Shown: positions 16,036 through 28,013, numbered from the stretch's first letter. The stretch: DNA of 64,000 nucleotides from Bordetella genomosp. 10 (GCF_002261225.1 NZ_NEVM01000001.1:1426001-1490000); one strand, 5' to 3'. Numbers and translations are program-made. Notes: a model not told the origin generated them from the letters alone.

Positions 16036-17400
16036 ATGCGGGGCAAGACTATCGCGGCGACACTGGCCGGCGTGGTGGTGGTGGCTATCGTCGCGCTCAT
16101 CGCGTTCGTGGCGGCGACGTGGCAACGCGGGATCGCGGAGATCGCGCCGCCGCCCGCCGCGTCCTTCGATCGCGCGTCGGTGGACCGCGGCTTGCGCGTG
16201 GCCGCGGCGGGGGACTGTATTTCCTGTCACACCGCGGCGGGCGGGCCGGTCTACGCCGGCGGCGCGCCGCTGCGCACGCCGTTCGGCACCCTGTACAGCA
16301 GCAACATCACGCCCGATCCCGACAGCGGCATCGGCCGCTGGTCCCTGGCGGCCTTCGCGCGGGCCATGCGCGCGGGCGTCGCGCGCGACGGGACCTTGCT
16401 CTATCCGGCGTTTCCCTATCCCCATTTCACGCATTTGTCCGACCAGGACGTGCACGATCTGTACGCCTACCTGATGACGCGCACCCCCGTGGCGACCAGT
16501 CCGCCGGACAACGCGCTGTCCTTCCCGTATTCCTTCCGGCCCTTGCTGGCGGTATGGAACCTGCTGTATCTGCCGGACGGTCCCTTGCCCGCCGCCGCCG
16601 CCGGCCGCGGCGAGGCATGGCTGCGCGGCCGTTACCTGGTGGAAGGCGCGGGGCACTGCGCGGCCTGCCACACCCCCTTGAATGCCCTGGGCGCGCCGGC
16701 CAGCGGCCGCGCCTACGCCGGCGCGGTCGTGGAGGGTTGGGAAGCGCCGGCGTTGACGGCGCTGGCGCACGCGCCCCGGCCCTGGACGGTCGACCAGTTG
16801 ACCGCCTACCTGCGCACCGGCCTGGCGACCGAGCACGGCGCGGCGGCCGGACCGATGCGGGAAGTGACGCGGCAACTGGCGAATCTGCCCGAGGCCGACG
16901 TGCGCGCCATGGCGGTCTATTTGCTGGACCTGCCGGGCGCGCGGAAGGATGATGCAGCGGCGACCGCGACGGCGACCGCTTCGTCCGTGGCCGCACAGCC
17001 GGCCGCGGCGACGACCCTGGGCGCGACGCTCTACACCGCCACCTGTGCGGCCTGTCACGACGAGGGCGCGCCGATGGTGCGCATCGGCGGCCGGCCGTCG
17101 CTGGCGCTGAGCAGCGCGGCCATCGCCGACGATCCGCGCAACGCCATCAATCTGGTGCTGCACGGCATTCCGCAGGAAGGCAGCACAGCCACCCCCTACA
17201 TGCCGGCCTTCGGCGCCGTGCTGGACGACGCGCAAGTGGCGCAGGTGCTGGACTATATGCGCGTGCAGGTCGCGCGCCGTCCGTCCTGGCCCGGCTTGCA
17301 GGCCGCCGTCGCCGCCGCCCGCAAGGAAACCGCCGAGCCCGCGCCGGCCCCGAAGACGCGGGCCGGGGAGGCGCAGGCCAAGGAGACCCATCAGCCATGA
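16036..17400 (+). CDS. membrane-anchored triheme cytochrome c, electron acceptor of a molybdenum hydroxylase
   Basis: This 454-aa protein has one N-terminal membrane helix (~8-28) and three c-type heme sites: CISCH 61-65, CAACH 208-212 and CAACH 337-341. This three-heme layout matches the cytochrome subunits of membrane-bound alcohol/aldehyde dehydrogenases and of isoquinoline/nicotinate-type hydroxylases. It would pass electrons from the molybdenum-iron-sulfur enzyme to the respiratory chain at the periplasmic side. Its stop overlaps the start of the 2Fe-2S subunit gene (ATGA). An Ala/Thr-rich linker (~307-325) separates the second and third heme domains. Confidence 0.9.
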   Translation: MRGKTIAATLAGVVVVAIVALIAFVAATWQRGIAEIAPPPAASFDRASVDRGLRVAAAGDCISCHTAAGGPVYAGGAPLRTPFGTLYSSNITPDPDSGIGRWSLAAFARAMRAGVARDGTLLYPAFPYPHFTHLSDQDVHDLYAYLMTRTPVATSPPDNALSFPYSFRPLLAVWNLLYLPDGPLPAAAAGRGEAWLRGRYLVEGAGHCAACHTPLNALGAPASGRAYAGAVVEGWEAPALTALAHAPRPWTVDQLTAYLRTGLATEHGAAAGPMREVTRQLANLPEADVRAMAVYLLDLPGARKDDAAATATATASSVAAQPAAATTLGATLYTATCAACHDEGAPMVRIGGRPSLALSSAAIADDPRNAINLVLHGIPQEGSTATPYMPAFGAVLDDAQVAQVLDYMRVQVARRPSWPGLQAAVAAARKETAEPAPAPKTRAGEAQAKETHQP

Positions 17401-17957
17401 TCACGCTGACCGTCAACGGCAAGGCGCACGAACTGGACGTCGATCCGTCCACGCCCTTGCTATACGTGCTGCGCAACCAGTTGCAGCTCAACGGCGCCAA
17501 GTTCGGTTGCGGACTGGGCCAGTGCGGCGCCTGTACCGTCATCGTCGGCGACGCGCCCCTGTTCTCGTGCCAGGTGCCGGTCGCCGCCGTCGGCGCCCGG
17601 CCCGTGCGCACGGTCGAGAGCCTGGGGACGCCGGAGCGGCCCGGGCCCTTGCAGCAGTCCTTCATCGATCACCAGGCCGCGCAATGCGGATACTGCATCG
17701 CCGGCATGATCATGCGCGCCCAGGCGCTGCTGGAACGCAATCCCGCGCCCACGCGGGCCGAGGTGGTCGCGCACATGGAGCCCAACCTGTGCCGCTGCGG
17801 CACGCACATGCGCATCGTCGCGGCCATCGTGGACGGGGCCGAGGGCCTGCGGGCACAGGCCGGCGGCGCGACCCACCTGTCTTCCCTGCGGCCGGCCGAA
17901 TTGGTCGAGCAGACGCCGACGGCGGCGGTCCCGCATCCACGGAGGAAGCGGCAATGA
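17397..17957 (+). CDS. (2Fe-2S) subunit of a molybdenum hydroxylase (small subunit)
   Basis: This 186-aa protein has the two ferredoxin-like clusters of xanthine-oxidase-family small subunits. Cys38, Cys43, Cys46 and Cys58 form the plant-type cluster ('GCGLGQCGACTV'). Cys97, Cys100, Cys132 and Cys134 form the second ('QCGYCIAGM', 'LCRCGTH'). It relays electrons from the molybdopterin subunit to the cytochrome. The usual length is about 150-165; about 25 extra C-terminal residues are not conserved-looking. Both ends overlap neighbouring genes by ATGA. Confidence 0.93.
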   Translation: MITLTVNGKAHELDVDPSTPLLYVLRNQLQLNGAKFGCGLGQCGACTVIVGDAPLFSCQVPVAAVGARPVRTVESLGTPERPGPLQQSFIDHQAAQCGYCIAGMIMRAQALLERNPAPTRAEVVAHMEPNLCRCGTHMRIVAAIVDGAEGLRAQAGGATHLSSLRPAELVEQTPTAAVPHPRRKRQ

Positions 17958-20305
17958 AGCGCGCAGAGGCGAATACGCGGGACGACGGGCAGGCGGGCGT
18001 GGACATGCCGGTCGACGTGGGGCAGGGCGCGCCGGTCGACATGGGCCGCCGGCGCCTGCTGGCGTCGGGCGCGATCACGGTCGGGTTCTCGTTGCTGCCG
18101 GCGGCCGCCATGGCGCAGAAGGCCGCCGGGGGCAAGGCCGCGGCTCCTTCCTCCACTCCTGCCGCGGCGGCTTCCGCGGCCAAGCCGCCGGCGCCGCCCA
18201 AGCTGCCGGGCAGCCTGGCCAGCACGCCGATGCTGGACGCCTGGATCCGCCTGGAAGCCACGGGGCGCGTCACGGTCTGCACGGGCAAGGCCGAACTGGG
18301 AACCGGCGTGCGCACGGCGTTCATCCAGATCGCCGCCGAACAGTTGGACGTGGCGCCCTCGGCCATTACGCTGATCACCGCCGACACGGCCCGCACGCCC
18401 AACGAGGGCTATACGGCGGGCAGCCATTCGCTGGCCGACAGCGGCACCGCCATCCTCAACGCCGCGGCGCAGGCGCGCGACCTCTTGCTGGACGCGGCCG
18501 CCATCCAGTTGGGCGTCGCGCGCGATACCCTGCGCACCGAGGGCGGCCAGGTGCTGGCCGCCGACGGCCGGCGATTGGCGTATGGCGCGGCCGTGGCCGG
18601 CCTGGACCTGCATCGCGCCGCGGCGCCGGTGTCGCCCCTGAAGGACCCGCGCCAGTTCCAGGTGATCGGCCGGCCCTGGCCGCGCGTGGACATCCCCGGC
18701 AAGGTCGCCGGCGGTCCCAGCTACGTGCAGGACATGCGCCTGCCCGGCATGCTGCACGCGCGCGTCGTGCGCCAGCCATCCTATGGGGCGCGCCTGGTGT
18801 CGCTGGACGACGCGGCCGTGCGCGCCTTGCCCGGCGTGGTGCAGGTGGTGCGCGACGGCAGTTACCTGGCCGTGGTGGCGCGCGACGAATGGCAGGCCAT
18901 CGTGGCGATGCGCGCCCTGGCGGCCGCCGCGCGCTGGGAAGAGACCGCCAGCCTGCCGCCCGCCGCCGACATCCACGCCTATCTCATGCGCCTGCCGGCG
19001 CGCGAGATCCAGGTGGCGGACACGCGCGCCGGGACGGCGCCGGCGGGCCGCAGATTCACGGCCCGCTATACCAAGCCCTACCTGACGCATGGTTCGATCG
19101 GCCCGTCCTGCGCGCTGGCGCAGTTCGTCGACGGCCAGCTCACGGTCTGGACGCATACCCAGGGCGTGTTCCCGCTGCGCGGGGGCCTGGCGGAGATGCT
19201 GGGCCTGCCGCCGGAACGGGTCCGCTGCATTCATGTCGAGGGCGCCGGCTGCTACGGCCACAACGGCGCCGACGACGTGGCCGCCGACGCCGCGCTGATC
19301 GCGCGCGCCGTGCCGGGCCAGCCGGTGCGGGTGCAATGGATGCGCGAACAGGAGCACACCTGGGAGCCGTCCGGCCCGGCCATGGTCACCGACGTGGCGG
19401 CGACGCTGGACGCCGGCGGCAACATCGTCGATTGGGATTACCAGGTCTGGAGCAATTCGCACAACCAGCGCATCGACAACGCCGGCCGCCTGATGCCGAC
19501 CTGGGCGCTGGCGCGGCCGTTCACGCCGGCGCCGCCCAAGCCCATCCCGATGCCCGAGGGCGGCGGCGACCGCAACAGCATCCCGCTGTACGACCTGCCC
19601 AGGATGCGGGTGCTGCATCACTTCCTGCCCGACATGCCTTTGCGCGTCTCCGCCATGCGTTCGCTGGGCGCGTACATGAATGTCTTCACCATCGAAAGCT
19701 TCATGGACGAGTTGGCGCTGGCGGCCAAGGCCGATCCGGTGCAGTTCCGCCTGCGCCATCTGAAGGCGCCGCGCGCCCGGGCCGTGGTCGAGCTGGCCGC
19801 GCGGCAATTCGGCTGGCCGGCGCCGGGCCCGCGCGCGCCGGGGCACGGCGTCGGTTTCGCCTTCGCGCAGTACAAGAACCTGATGGCCTACATGGCGCTG
19901 GCGGTGGAGCTGGACGTGCAGCGCGAAAGCGGCGCGGTGCGGGTGCGGCGCGTGGTCGCGGCGGTGGACTGCGGCCAGATCGTCAACCCGGACGGCGTGC
20001 GCAACCAGATCGAGGGCGGCATCCTGCAGTCCTTCAGTTGGACGCTGCATGAACAGCTTCGTTTCGACCGGCGGCGCGTCGACAGCTACGACTGGAGCAC
20101 CTATCCCATCCTGCGTTTTTCCGGCGTGCCGGAGCGGGTGGAGGTGCACCTGATCGACCAGCCGGGCCTGCCTTTCCTGGGCGCCGGCGAGGCCGCGCAA
20201 GGGCCGGCGTCGGCGGCCCTGGCCAACGCCCTGGCCGACGCCACGGGCCGCCGCCTGCGCGACACGCCCCTGGGCGGCGACCGCTTGCGCGAAGGCGCCG
20301 CCTGA
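17954..20305 (+). CDS. molybdopterin-binding large subunit, isoquinoline 1-oxidoreductase (IorB)/NicB-like
   Basis: This 783-aa large subunit carries a Tat signal ('GRRRLLASGAITVGFSLLP'), so the holoenzyme is exported folded. An Ala/Pro-rich linker precedes the catalytic domain starting 'MLDAWIRLEATGRVTVCTGK'. Further family features are 'AELGTGVRTAFIQIAAEQLD', 'GAGCYGHNGADDVAADAALI', 'RVSAMRSLGAYMNVFTIESF' and a near-C-terminal 'FLGAGEAAQGPASAALA', where the Glu matches the catalytic base region. The class hydroxylates N-heteroaromatics or oxidises aldehydes. The specific substrate is not readable. The start is fixed by overlap with the small-subunit stop. Confidence 0.9.
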   Translation: MKRAEANTRDDGQAGVDMPVDVGQGAPVDMGRRRLLASGAITVGFSLLPAAAMAQKAAGGKAAAPSSTPAAAASAAKPPAPPKLPGSLASTPMLDAWIRLEATGRVTVCTGKAELGTGVRTAFIQIAAEQLDVAPSAITLITADTARTPNEGYTAGSHSLADSGTAILNAAAQARDLLLDAAAIQLGVARDTLRTEGGQVLAADGRRLAYGAAVAGLDLHRAAAPVSPLKDPRQFQVIGRPWPRVDIPGKVAGGPSYVQDMRLPGMLHARVVRQPSYGARLVSLDDAAVRALPGVVQVVRDGSYLAVVARDEWQAIVAMRALAAAARWEETASLPPAADIHAYLMRLPAREIQVADTRAGTAPAGRRFTARYTKPYLTHGSIGPSCALAQFVDGQLTVWTHTQGVFPLRGGLAEMLGLPPERVRCIHVEGAGCYGHNGADDVAADAALIARAVPGQPVRVQWMREQEHTWEPSGPAMVTDVAATLDAGGNIVDWDYQVWSNSHNQRIDNAGRLMPTWALARPFTPAPPKPIPMPEGGGDRNSIPLYDLPRMRVLHHFLPDMPLRVSAMRSLGAYMNVFTIESFMDELALAAKADPVQFRLRHLKAPRARAVVELAARQFGWPAPGPRAPGHGVGFAFAQYKNLMAYMALAVELDVQRESGAVRVRRVVAAVDCGQIVNPDGVRNQIEGGILQSFSWTLHEQLRFDRRRVDSYDWSTYPILRFSGVPERVEVHLIDQPGLPFLGAGEAAQGPASAALANALADATGRRLRDTPLGGDRLREGAA

Positions 20306-20336
20306 CGGCGCGGAGGCGGCAGGCGGCGCCGCGCCG
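20306..20336. terminator. hairpin between convergent genes
   Basis: CGGCGCGG (20306-20313) pairs with CCGCGCCG (20329-20336) right after the large-subunit stop and just before the end of the convergent Bug gene. There is no T-run, so it is a candidate bidirectional terminator only. Confidence 0.4.
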
Positions 20337-20339
20337 GGA

Positions 20340-21341
20340 TCAATCCACGTGCAGGTTGCGCGCCTTGATGATGTCGCCGTAGCGCGCGCGCTCGCGCGCC
20401 GCGATGGCGGCCAGTTCGGCGGGCGTCGAGCCATGGGCGACGGCGCCCTGGGCTTCCAGCTTTTTCTTCACGTCGGCGGAGTCGGCCACGCGGCGGATGG
20501 CGGCGGACAGCTTGTCCACCACGGCCTGCGGCGTGCCGGCCGGCGCCAGGACGGCGGTCCATGAGCCGGTTTGCGCGTTGTGCACGCCGGCTTCGTCCAG
20601 CGTCGGCACGTCGGGCATGGCCGGCGAACGCGAGGGGCCGGTGACCGCCAGCGCGCGCAGCTTGCCCGCCTGCACGTAGGTGACGGTCTCCAGGATGGAG
20701 GCGAACAGCATGTCGACGCGTCCCGCCATCAGGTCCGTCATGGCCGGGCCGCCGCCTTTGTAGGGCACGTGCGTCAGCTCGGTGCCGGTGGCCTGCTGGA
20801 AGATTTCGCCGGCCAGGTGGGGCGCGCCGCCGGTGCCGGAGCTGGCGAAGGTGTGCTTGCCCGGTTCCTTGCGCGCCAGCTCGACCAGTTCCTGCACGTT
20901 GCGGGCGGGCAGTTGCGGCGAGACCACCAGGGCGAAGGGCAGGTCCGAGAACATGGAAACCGGCGCGAAGGCAGTGGCCGGATCGCTGTGCAATTTGTAC
21001 AGCCAGGGATTGACGGCGAGCATGCCGGAATTGGCGAACAGCAGGGTATAGCCGTCGTTGGCCGAGCGCGCCACCAGGTCGGCGGCGATCTGGCCCCCCG
21101 CGCCGGGGCGGTTGTCCACCACCACGGACGCGCCGCCCAGTTGCGGACCCAGCGCCGCGGCCAGCAGGCGCGCCGAGATGTCCGTGCCGCCGCCGGGCGA
21201 GAACGGCACCAGCAGGCTGATGGGCCGCGCAGGGTAGTCGTCCGCCGCGCGGGCGGTCAGTGGGCCCAGGCCCGCGGCCAGCACCGGCGTGGTCAGGGCC
21301 GCGCCCAGCAGGCGCCTGCGCGCCTTATCGATTGTCTCCAT
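20340..21341 (-). CDS. Bug-family periplasmic binding protein
   Basis: This 333-aa protein has a signal containing 'ARRRLLGAALTTPVLAAG' (Tat-like) and a cleavage near TARA|A. The mature motifs are 'YPARPISLLVPFSPGGGTDI', 'VVVDNRPGAGGQIAADLVAR', 'HVPYKGGGPAMTDLMAGRVD' and 'VLAPAGTPQAVV'. It is an orphan Bug protein with no transport partners nearby. It is convergent with the molybdenum hydroxylase operon and divergent from a LysR regulator, so it may supply or sense the hydroxylase substrate. This is a positional inference. Confidence 0.9.
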   Translation of the reverse strand: METIDKARRRLLGAALTTPVLAAGLGPLTARAADDYPARPISLLVPFSPGGGTDISARLLAAALGPQLGGASVVVDNRPGAGGQIAADLVARSANDGYTLLFANSGMLAVNPWLYKLHSDPATAFAPVSMFSDLPFALVVSPQLPARNVQELVELARKEPGKHTFASSGTGGAPHLAGEIFQQATGTELTHVPYKGGGPAMTDLMAGRVDMLFASILETVTYVQAGKLRALAVTGPSRSPAMPDVPTLDEAGVHNAQTGSWTAVLAPAGTPQAVVDKLSAAIRRVADSADVKKKLEAQGAVAHGSTPAELAAIAARERARYGDIIKARNLHVD

Positions 21342-21372
21342 GGTCTCTCACCTTGTTTGAATAATGGGGTGT

Positions 21373-21445
21373 AAAAAGGCCCTCACGCCGCTTGCTCCCT
21401 CCCAGGGGGCGTTTTTGCCTTGGGGCGGCCCGGCGGCAAAAAAGC
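21373..21445 (-). repeat. dispersed intergenic repeat, copy B
   Basis: Read on the minus strand it gives TTTTTTGCCGCCGGGCCGCC, CCAAGGCAAAAACGCCCCCT and AGCAAGCGGCGTGAGGGCCTTTTT-like blocks. These are in the same order as copy A, with the inner palindrome shortened. Confidence 0.7.
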
Positions 21446-21647
21446 CGGGCACCAGTCTCGATGCCCACCCAGTGCATAGCGGAGCCGGCTTTGCCGGTCC
21501 GCCAACGCGGCCCCCTTGAGGGGGCCGCGCGCAGCGCGGTAGGGGGTGGGCCTCCCTCGCCCCGGCGGTAAAAAAAGCGTGATTCCGGCGCGGCCAGTAT
21601 AGGAACGATTCGACGGGCGCATCCCATCCAGTTATAAATAGCAAAGA

Positions 21648-21663
21648 TCAATATAAGAATTGA
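21648..21663. promoter_or_regulatory. candidate LysR-type operator
   Basis: TCAAT - 6 bp - ATTGA forms an inverted repeat 15 bp upstream of the LysR ATG, in the only AT-rich part of the gap shared with the divergent Bug gene. Size and placement fit a LysR-type autoregulatory site; binding is inferred. Confidence 0.4.
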
Positions 21664-21678
21664 ATCGATGGAGACAGG

Positions 21679-22584
21679 ATGGAGTTGCGGCAACTGGAGT
21701 GCTTCGTGGCGGTGGCCGAGGAGCTGCATTTCGGCCGCGCCGCCGCGCGCCTGCGCATGACCCAGCCGCCCTTGAGCCGGCAGGTGCAGATGCTGGAACG
21801 CAGCCTGGGCGTGAGCCTGTTCGAGCGCAGCAGCCGGGTGGTCGCGTTGACGGCCGCCGGCCGCAGCTTCCTGCGCGATGCGCGGCACCTGCTGGAATTC
21901 TCGACCCGCGCGGCCTTGCAGGCGCAGCGGACGGCCACCGGCGCGACGGGCCACGTCACCCTGGGCTTTACCGCGGTGGCCGCCTATCGCCTGATGCCGG
22001 CCATCGTCACCCAGGCGCGCCGCGAACTGCCGGACGTGGACATCCAGTTGCGGGAAATGGTCTCGATCGACCTGGGGCGGCACCTGGTGGCCGGCGAACT
22101 GGACCTCGTGCTGGTCCGCCACCTGCCGCGGCCGGAGGGCCTGGGCCACCGCCTGCTGGAACGCGAGCCGCTGGTGCTGGCGGCGCCGCGCGGCTGGCCC
22201 CTGGCGCGCCTGAGGAGCGTGCCCTTGCAGGCGCTCGATGGCCAGCCCTTCATCGCCTATTCGCCGAATGAAGGCAAGTATTTCCATGAGCGCATCGCCG
22301 CCGCCCTGGCGCAGGCCGGGGTGCGGCCGGACGTCGTGCAGCATGCCAGCCAGACGCATACCCTGCTGGCCCTGGTCCGCGCCGGCCTGGGAATGGGCAT
22401 CGTGCCGGCGTCGGCCCGTGAACTGCGCCTGGATGGCTTGCACTTCACCGCCATCGAAGATTGCGCATTGAAGGCCGACATGTACCTGGCCTGGCGCACG
22501 CCGCAGGACAATCCAGCCGTGCTGGCGCTGCTGGATTGCGTGGGCCGCATGCCGGCCGCGGCTCAGCCCTTGCCGGTGTCGTAG
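21679..22584 (+). CDS. LysR-family transcriptional regulator
   Basis: This 301-aa regulator has an N-terminal helix-turn-helix ('LECFVAVAEELHFGRAAARL', 'MTQPPLSRQVQMLERSLGVS') and a periplasmic-binding-like effector domain starting near residue 90 ('GHVTLGFTAVAAYRLMPAIV'). It is divergent from a Bug gene that follows the molybdenum hydroxylase operon, both plausible targets. Its last 22 bp overlap the convergent M16 peptidase gene end. Confidence 0.92.
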   Translation: MELRQLECFVAVAEELHFGRAAARLRMTQPPLSRQVQMLERSLGVSLFERSSRVVALTAAGRSFLRDARHLLEFSTRAALQAQRTATGATGHVTLGFTAVAAYRLMPAIVTQARRELPDVDIQLREMVSIDLGRHLVAGELDLVLVRHLPRPEGLGHRLLEREPLVLAAPRGWPLARLRSVPLQALDGQPFIAYSPNEGKYFHERIAAALAQAGVRPDVVQHASQTHTLLALVRAGLGMGIVPASARELRLDGLHFTAIEDCALKADMYLAWRTPQDNPAVLALLDCVGRMPAAAQPLPVS

Positions 22585-24011
22585 CGCTCGAGCTCGGGGC
22601 CCAGGTCGGCGGGATCGGCGGCGGGCCGCCGTTCGGCCGCCGGGACGGGAAGATAGCTGCCCTGGTGGCGGTTGGCCCGCAGCAGGTATTGGTCCGTTAC
22701 GCGCTGGACGTCGGCCAGGGTGGCGTTGCGCACACGGTCGCGTTCCAGGAAGACCAGCCGCCAGTCGCCGTTCACGCTGGCCTGGGACAACGCCCGGGCC
22801 CACGCCCGCGGATCGGCCTGGGTGCGGGCCCAGGCGTCCAGCCAGCGGCGGCGCGCCTGATCGAGTTCTTCCCGGAGATAGGGATGCAGATGGACCGATT
22901 CCACGGTGCGGTCCAGGATGCGTTGCGCGGCGTCGGCATCCGAGGCGGGCTCGAGGGTGGCGCGGAATTCGATCAGGCCGTAATCGCGCCAGCCCAGGCT
23001 CGCGCCGCTCGCCGCGCCGGCCAGTCCCGGGACGACCAGTTCGCCCCGCAGGCGGTGGCGGCCGCCGGTGGCCAGCATGTCGGCCGCCAGGAGCAGCAGG
23101 GTGTGGTCGGGGCTGCTGGCCGTGGGCACGTGGTACATGGCGGCCACCAGCGGACGCCCGCCCACGCGGCGCAGCGTGACCGCGTGATTGCCGTCCCGCA
23201 GCGGTTCGACGTCGTCGTCGGCGGGCAGATTGCGATGCGGGCGCGGCAGCCTGCCCAGCGTATCGGCGATGGCGGACAGGGCGGCGGCGGCATCGAACTT
23301 GCCGGCGATGGTCAGCACGGCGTTGTCGGGTTGGTAGTACTCGCGGTAGTAGTCCTGGAGACGGTCCAGGCGGACGTCGGCGAAGTCCGCGGGCGTGCCC
23401 ATCGGATCATTGCCGTAGCGGTGCCAATGGAAAACGGCGCCGAGCATCTTTTGCCGCAGCGCCCGCTCGGGCGTGCTTTCGTTGGCCGCGAGTTCCGCGC
23501 GTATGCGCGGCAGCACGGCGTCGACGTCGGCGCGCGCGATGCCCGTGTGGACCATGGCGTCGGCCTGCCAGCCCAGGTACCAGGCCAGGGCCGCGGGGGC
23601 GGCGGCGAAGGTGGCGGTATAGCGGGTGCGGTCGGCCGACGCGCCGGCCTCGACGTCGATGCCGTGGCGCCGGAATTCCCCGGAAACGTCCGGATGGCTG
23701 GGCGTGCCTCTCAGGACGAGGTGTTCCAGCAGATGCGACAGGCCGCGCTGGCCATCGTGTTCGTTGCGCGAGCCCACCCTATAGGTCAGGTCGACCGCCG
23801 TGCTTGCCTGCGCGTCGTCGGGCGCCAGGAGGATGCGCAGGCCGTTGTCCAGGCGATATTCGGCAACGCCTTCGGCCGACCTGATCTTGACGTAGCCGTC
23901 CGGCGCGCTGGCCTTGGCGGCCTGGCAAGCCAGGGAGCAGAAGACGATCAGGGAACAGAAAAAGAGCAGGGTGGCGAGCGGGCGCGGCAGCCCGGAAAAA
24001 GCGAGCGACAT
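22563..24011 (-). CDS. M16-family zinc metallopeptidase, half-length
   Basis: This 482-aa protein has a signal-like hydrophobic N-terminus (~11-30) and one M16 module pair. The inverted zinc motif HLLEH is at residues 93-97 and the third ligand candidate is Glu173 ('RAELAANES'). It closely parallels the first half of the 923-aa protein encoded just upstream, sharing 'LVAA-YH-P', 'YYQPDNAVL' and 'FLERDRVR'. It lacks the second half. It is probably periplasmic; a one-domain-pair M16 protein may work as a homo- or heterodimer. The gap to the upstream gene holds a strong terminator, so it is likely transcribed separately. Confidence 0.9.
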   Translation of the reverse strand: MSLAFSGLPRPLATLLFFCSLIVFCSLACQAAKASAPDGYVKIRSAEGVAEYRLDNGLRILLAPDDAQASTAVDLTYRVGSRNEHDGQRGLSHLLEHLVLRGTPSHPDVSGEFRRHGIDVEAGASADRTRYTATFAAAPAALAWYLGWQADAMVHTGIARADVDAVLPRIRAELAANESTPERALRQKMLGAVFHWHRYGNDPMGTPADFADVRLDRLQDYYREYYQPDNAVLTIAGKFDAAAALSAIADTLGRLPRPHRNLPADDDVEPLRDGNHAVTLRRVGGRPLVAAMYHVPTASSPDHTLLLLAADMLATGGRHRLRGELVVPGLAGAASGASLGWRDYGLIEFRATLEPASDADAAQRILDRTVESVHLHPYLREELDQARRRWLDAWARTQADPRAWARALSQASVNGDWRLVFLERDRVRNATLADVQRVTDQYLLRANRHQGSYLPVPAAERRPAADPADLGPELERYDTGKG

Positions 24012-24214
24012 AGGAAAGAAGTCCCACGAGTGAGGTGCGATGAGGTGCGATCAGGTACATACGGGAGACGCGAGCGAGATGAGGGCCGGTTCCCGCGCGT
24101 ATCTCCAGGCCCAACCCCCGGCGTTATGCACGGACTTCTCGCTTCGCGCGTCGCCCCCTCAGTGGCCGGACGAGCCGGGGGCGTTCCCCATCGTGGCGCT
24201 TCTTTCTTTTCATG

Positions 24215-24305
24215 CAAAAAAAGCCCCCACGCCGCGCGGCTAACGCCGCTTGCTGCCCCCGAGGGGGCTTTTTTGCCTTGGGGCTGCCCGGCGGCAAAAA
24301 AGCCT
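24215..24305 (-). repeat. dispersed intergenic repeat, copy C
   Basis: On the minus strand this is the best-preserved copy: GCCGCCGGGCAGCCCCAAGG, AAAAAAGCCCCCTCGGGGGC, AGCAAGCGGCG, GCCGCGCGGCGTGGGGGC and T7. It is bounded by the terminator of the long M16 gene. Confidence 0.75.
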
Positions 24306-24330
24306 CAGGCCGCTTACGCGGCCCGAGGCT
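24295..24330 (-). terminator. intrinsic terminator of the long M16 peptidase gene
   Basis: On the minus strand, AGCCTC-GGGCCGC-GTAA-GCGGCC-TGAGGCT forms a hairpin with one mismatch and is followed at once by six T. It lies 62 bp after the stop codon at 24393. Confidence 0.85.
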
Positions 24331-24392
24331 TTGTCGTGGCGCCTCCGCGCGCCGGCCCCCGAGGGGCCCAGCACGCGGAGGCCGGCGTCCGG

Positions 24393-27164
<2,772 letters not shown>

Positions 27165-27647
27165 GAATCTTGTAATCCCGCTGAATGGACGAAGTGCTTG
27201 GAGTGTATACGGGGGGTGAAGTTCTGGCCCCCGATCCTGTAACAGATCTTTCCGATGAGAAAACGGATTTTTTACCGGTGCGGCTGCGCGGATGGCGTAC
27301 GTCGCACCGCTATCTCCCTGATTCCCCGGTAAAAGCGGCGCCGGAACGGCCGGCGGCCGGCGCCGCCAGGGCCGGTTTCCGGCACCCGGCGCCCCTGGCC
27401 TTGGGCCGCCGCCAGGAGTAATCTGGCAGTGACAGAGGCCGCGCAGCGCCGCGCGGCTCCGCCCTTCGCCGGCTCAGCGCGGGGGGCGACGCAGCAGCCC
27501 ATCGCATCGATACCGCCATCCCCCCGGCTCCAATAATCCTGGGTCGGTGTTCGCGTCATCCGCGGCCGCGGCCGCGACCCCGGGTCGGGAGGTTAGAAGT
27601 GCCGCATGGGGCCGGCGCGCCGGCCCCGCTTCATGGAGGAATGCATC
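27165..27647. other. 483-bp intergenic region without a clear gene
   Basis: The region upstream of the divergent M16 gene and the small 27648 gene has an AT-richer centre (27190-27290: CTGTAACAGATCTTTCC, then a T6 run at 27269-27274). Its second half is GC-rich and without recognised signals. Only weak, overlapping short ORFs are present. Promoters for both flanking genes must be here. Confidence 0.5.
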
Positions 27648-28013
27648 ATGCTGACCGATCTCGTCTCGCGTGCCTTGTCGCATCTGGCGGGCAGCGAGCT
27701 GCCCAGCGAACGGCTCAAGGGAACCTTCCGGTACGCCTATGCCAGCGATGACGGCAAGTACGTCGCCATCCTGACGCACGACCACACGACGTATGTGGTC
27801 GACCTCGCCGCCTGTCGCTATTGCGCGGAAGGCGGCGGCGCGCCTTGCGGCTTTTCCGGCCACGTCCTGGAAATGGAAGGGCAGGGCAAGGGCATGCGGT
27901 CGCGGCCGGCTTATGCCCCTGTATTCGACCTGGACATGGACGCTGACGAGATCGATTGGCGACAATGTCCGGAATCATTCGGACGATTTCGTTCCGGCCG
28001 GGTATATTCCTAG
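27648..28013 (+). CDS. conserved-looking hypothetical protein, 121 aa
   Basis: I do not recognise the family. The ATG at 27648 has a strong GGAGG 8 bp upstream. The N-terminal part reads 'MLTDLVSRALSHLAGSELPS', followed by a beta-rich stretch 'KYVAILTHDHTTYVVDLAAC' and a Cys cluster (CRYC, C at 'GAPCGF'). The acidic C-terminus has 'VFDLDMDADEIDW'. No signal peptide or membrane segment is seen. It stands alone between two regulatory gaps and its codon use looks native. Confidence 0.65.
   Translation: MLTDLVSRALSHLAGSELPSERLKGTFRYAYASDDGKYVAILTHDHTTYVVDLAACRYCAEGGGAPCGFSGHVLEMEGQGKGMRSRPAYAPVFDLDMDADEIDWRQCPESFGRFRSGRVYS

Larger units (their letters stand above)
21342..21678. other. 337-bp intergenic region with repeat copy B and a putative LysR control site
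   Basis: The gap between the Bug and LysR genes holds dispersed repeat copy B (21373-21445). A second GC-rich palindromic block follows at about 21479-21545 (GCGGCCCCCTTGAGGGGGCC at its centre). An AT-rich stretch from about 21630 must contain the promoters. No gene is seen. Confidence 0.6.
24012..24392. other. 381-bp gap between the two M16 genes
   Basis: This stretch contains the promoter region of the half-length peptidase gene (about 24012-24110), a GC-rich palindromic block (about 24130-24175), dispersed repeat copy C and an intrinsic terminator for the long M16 gene. No coding sequence is supported. Confidence 0.6.
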
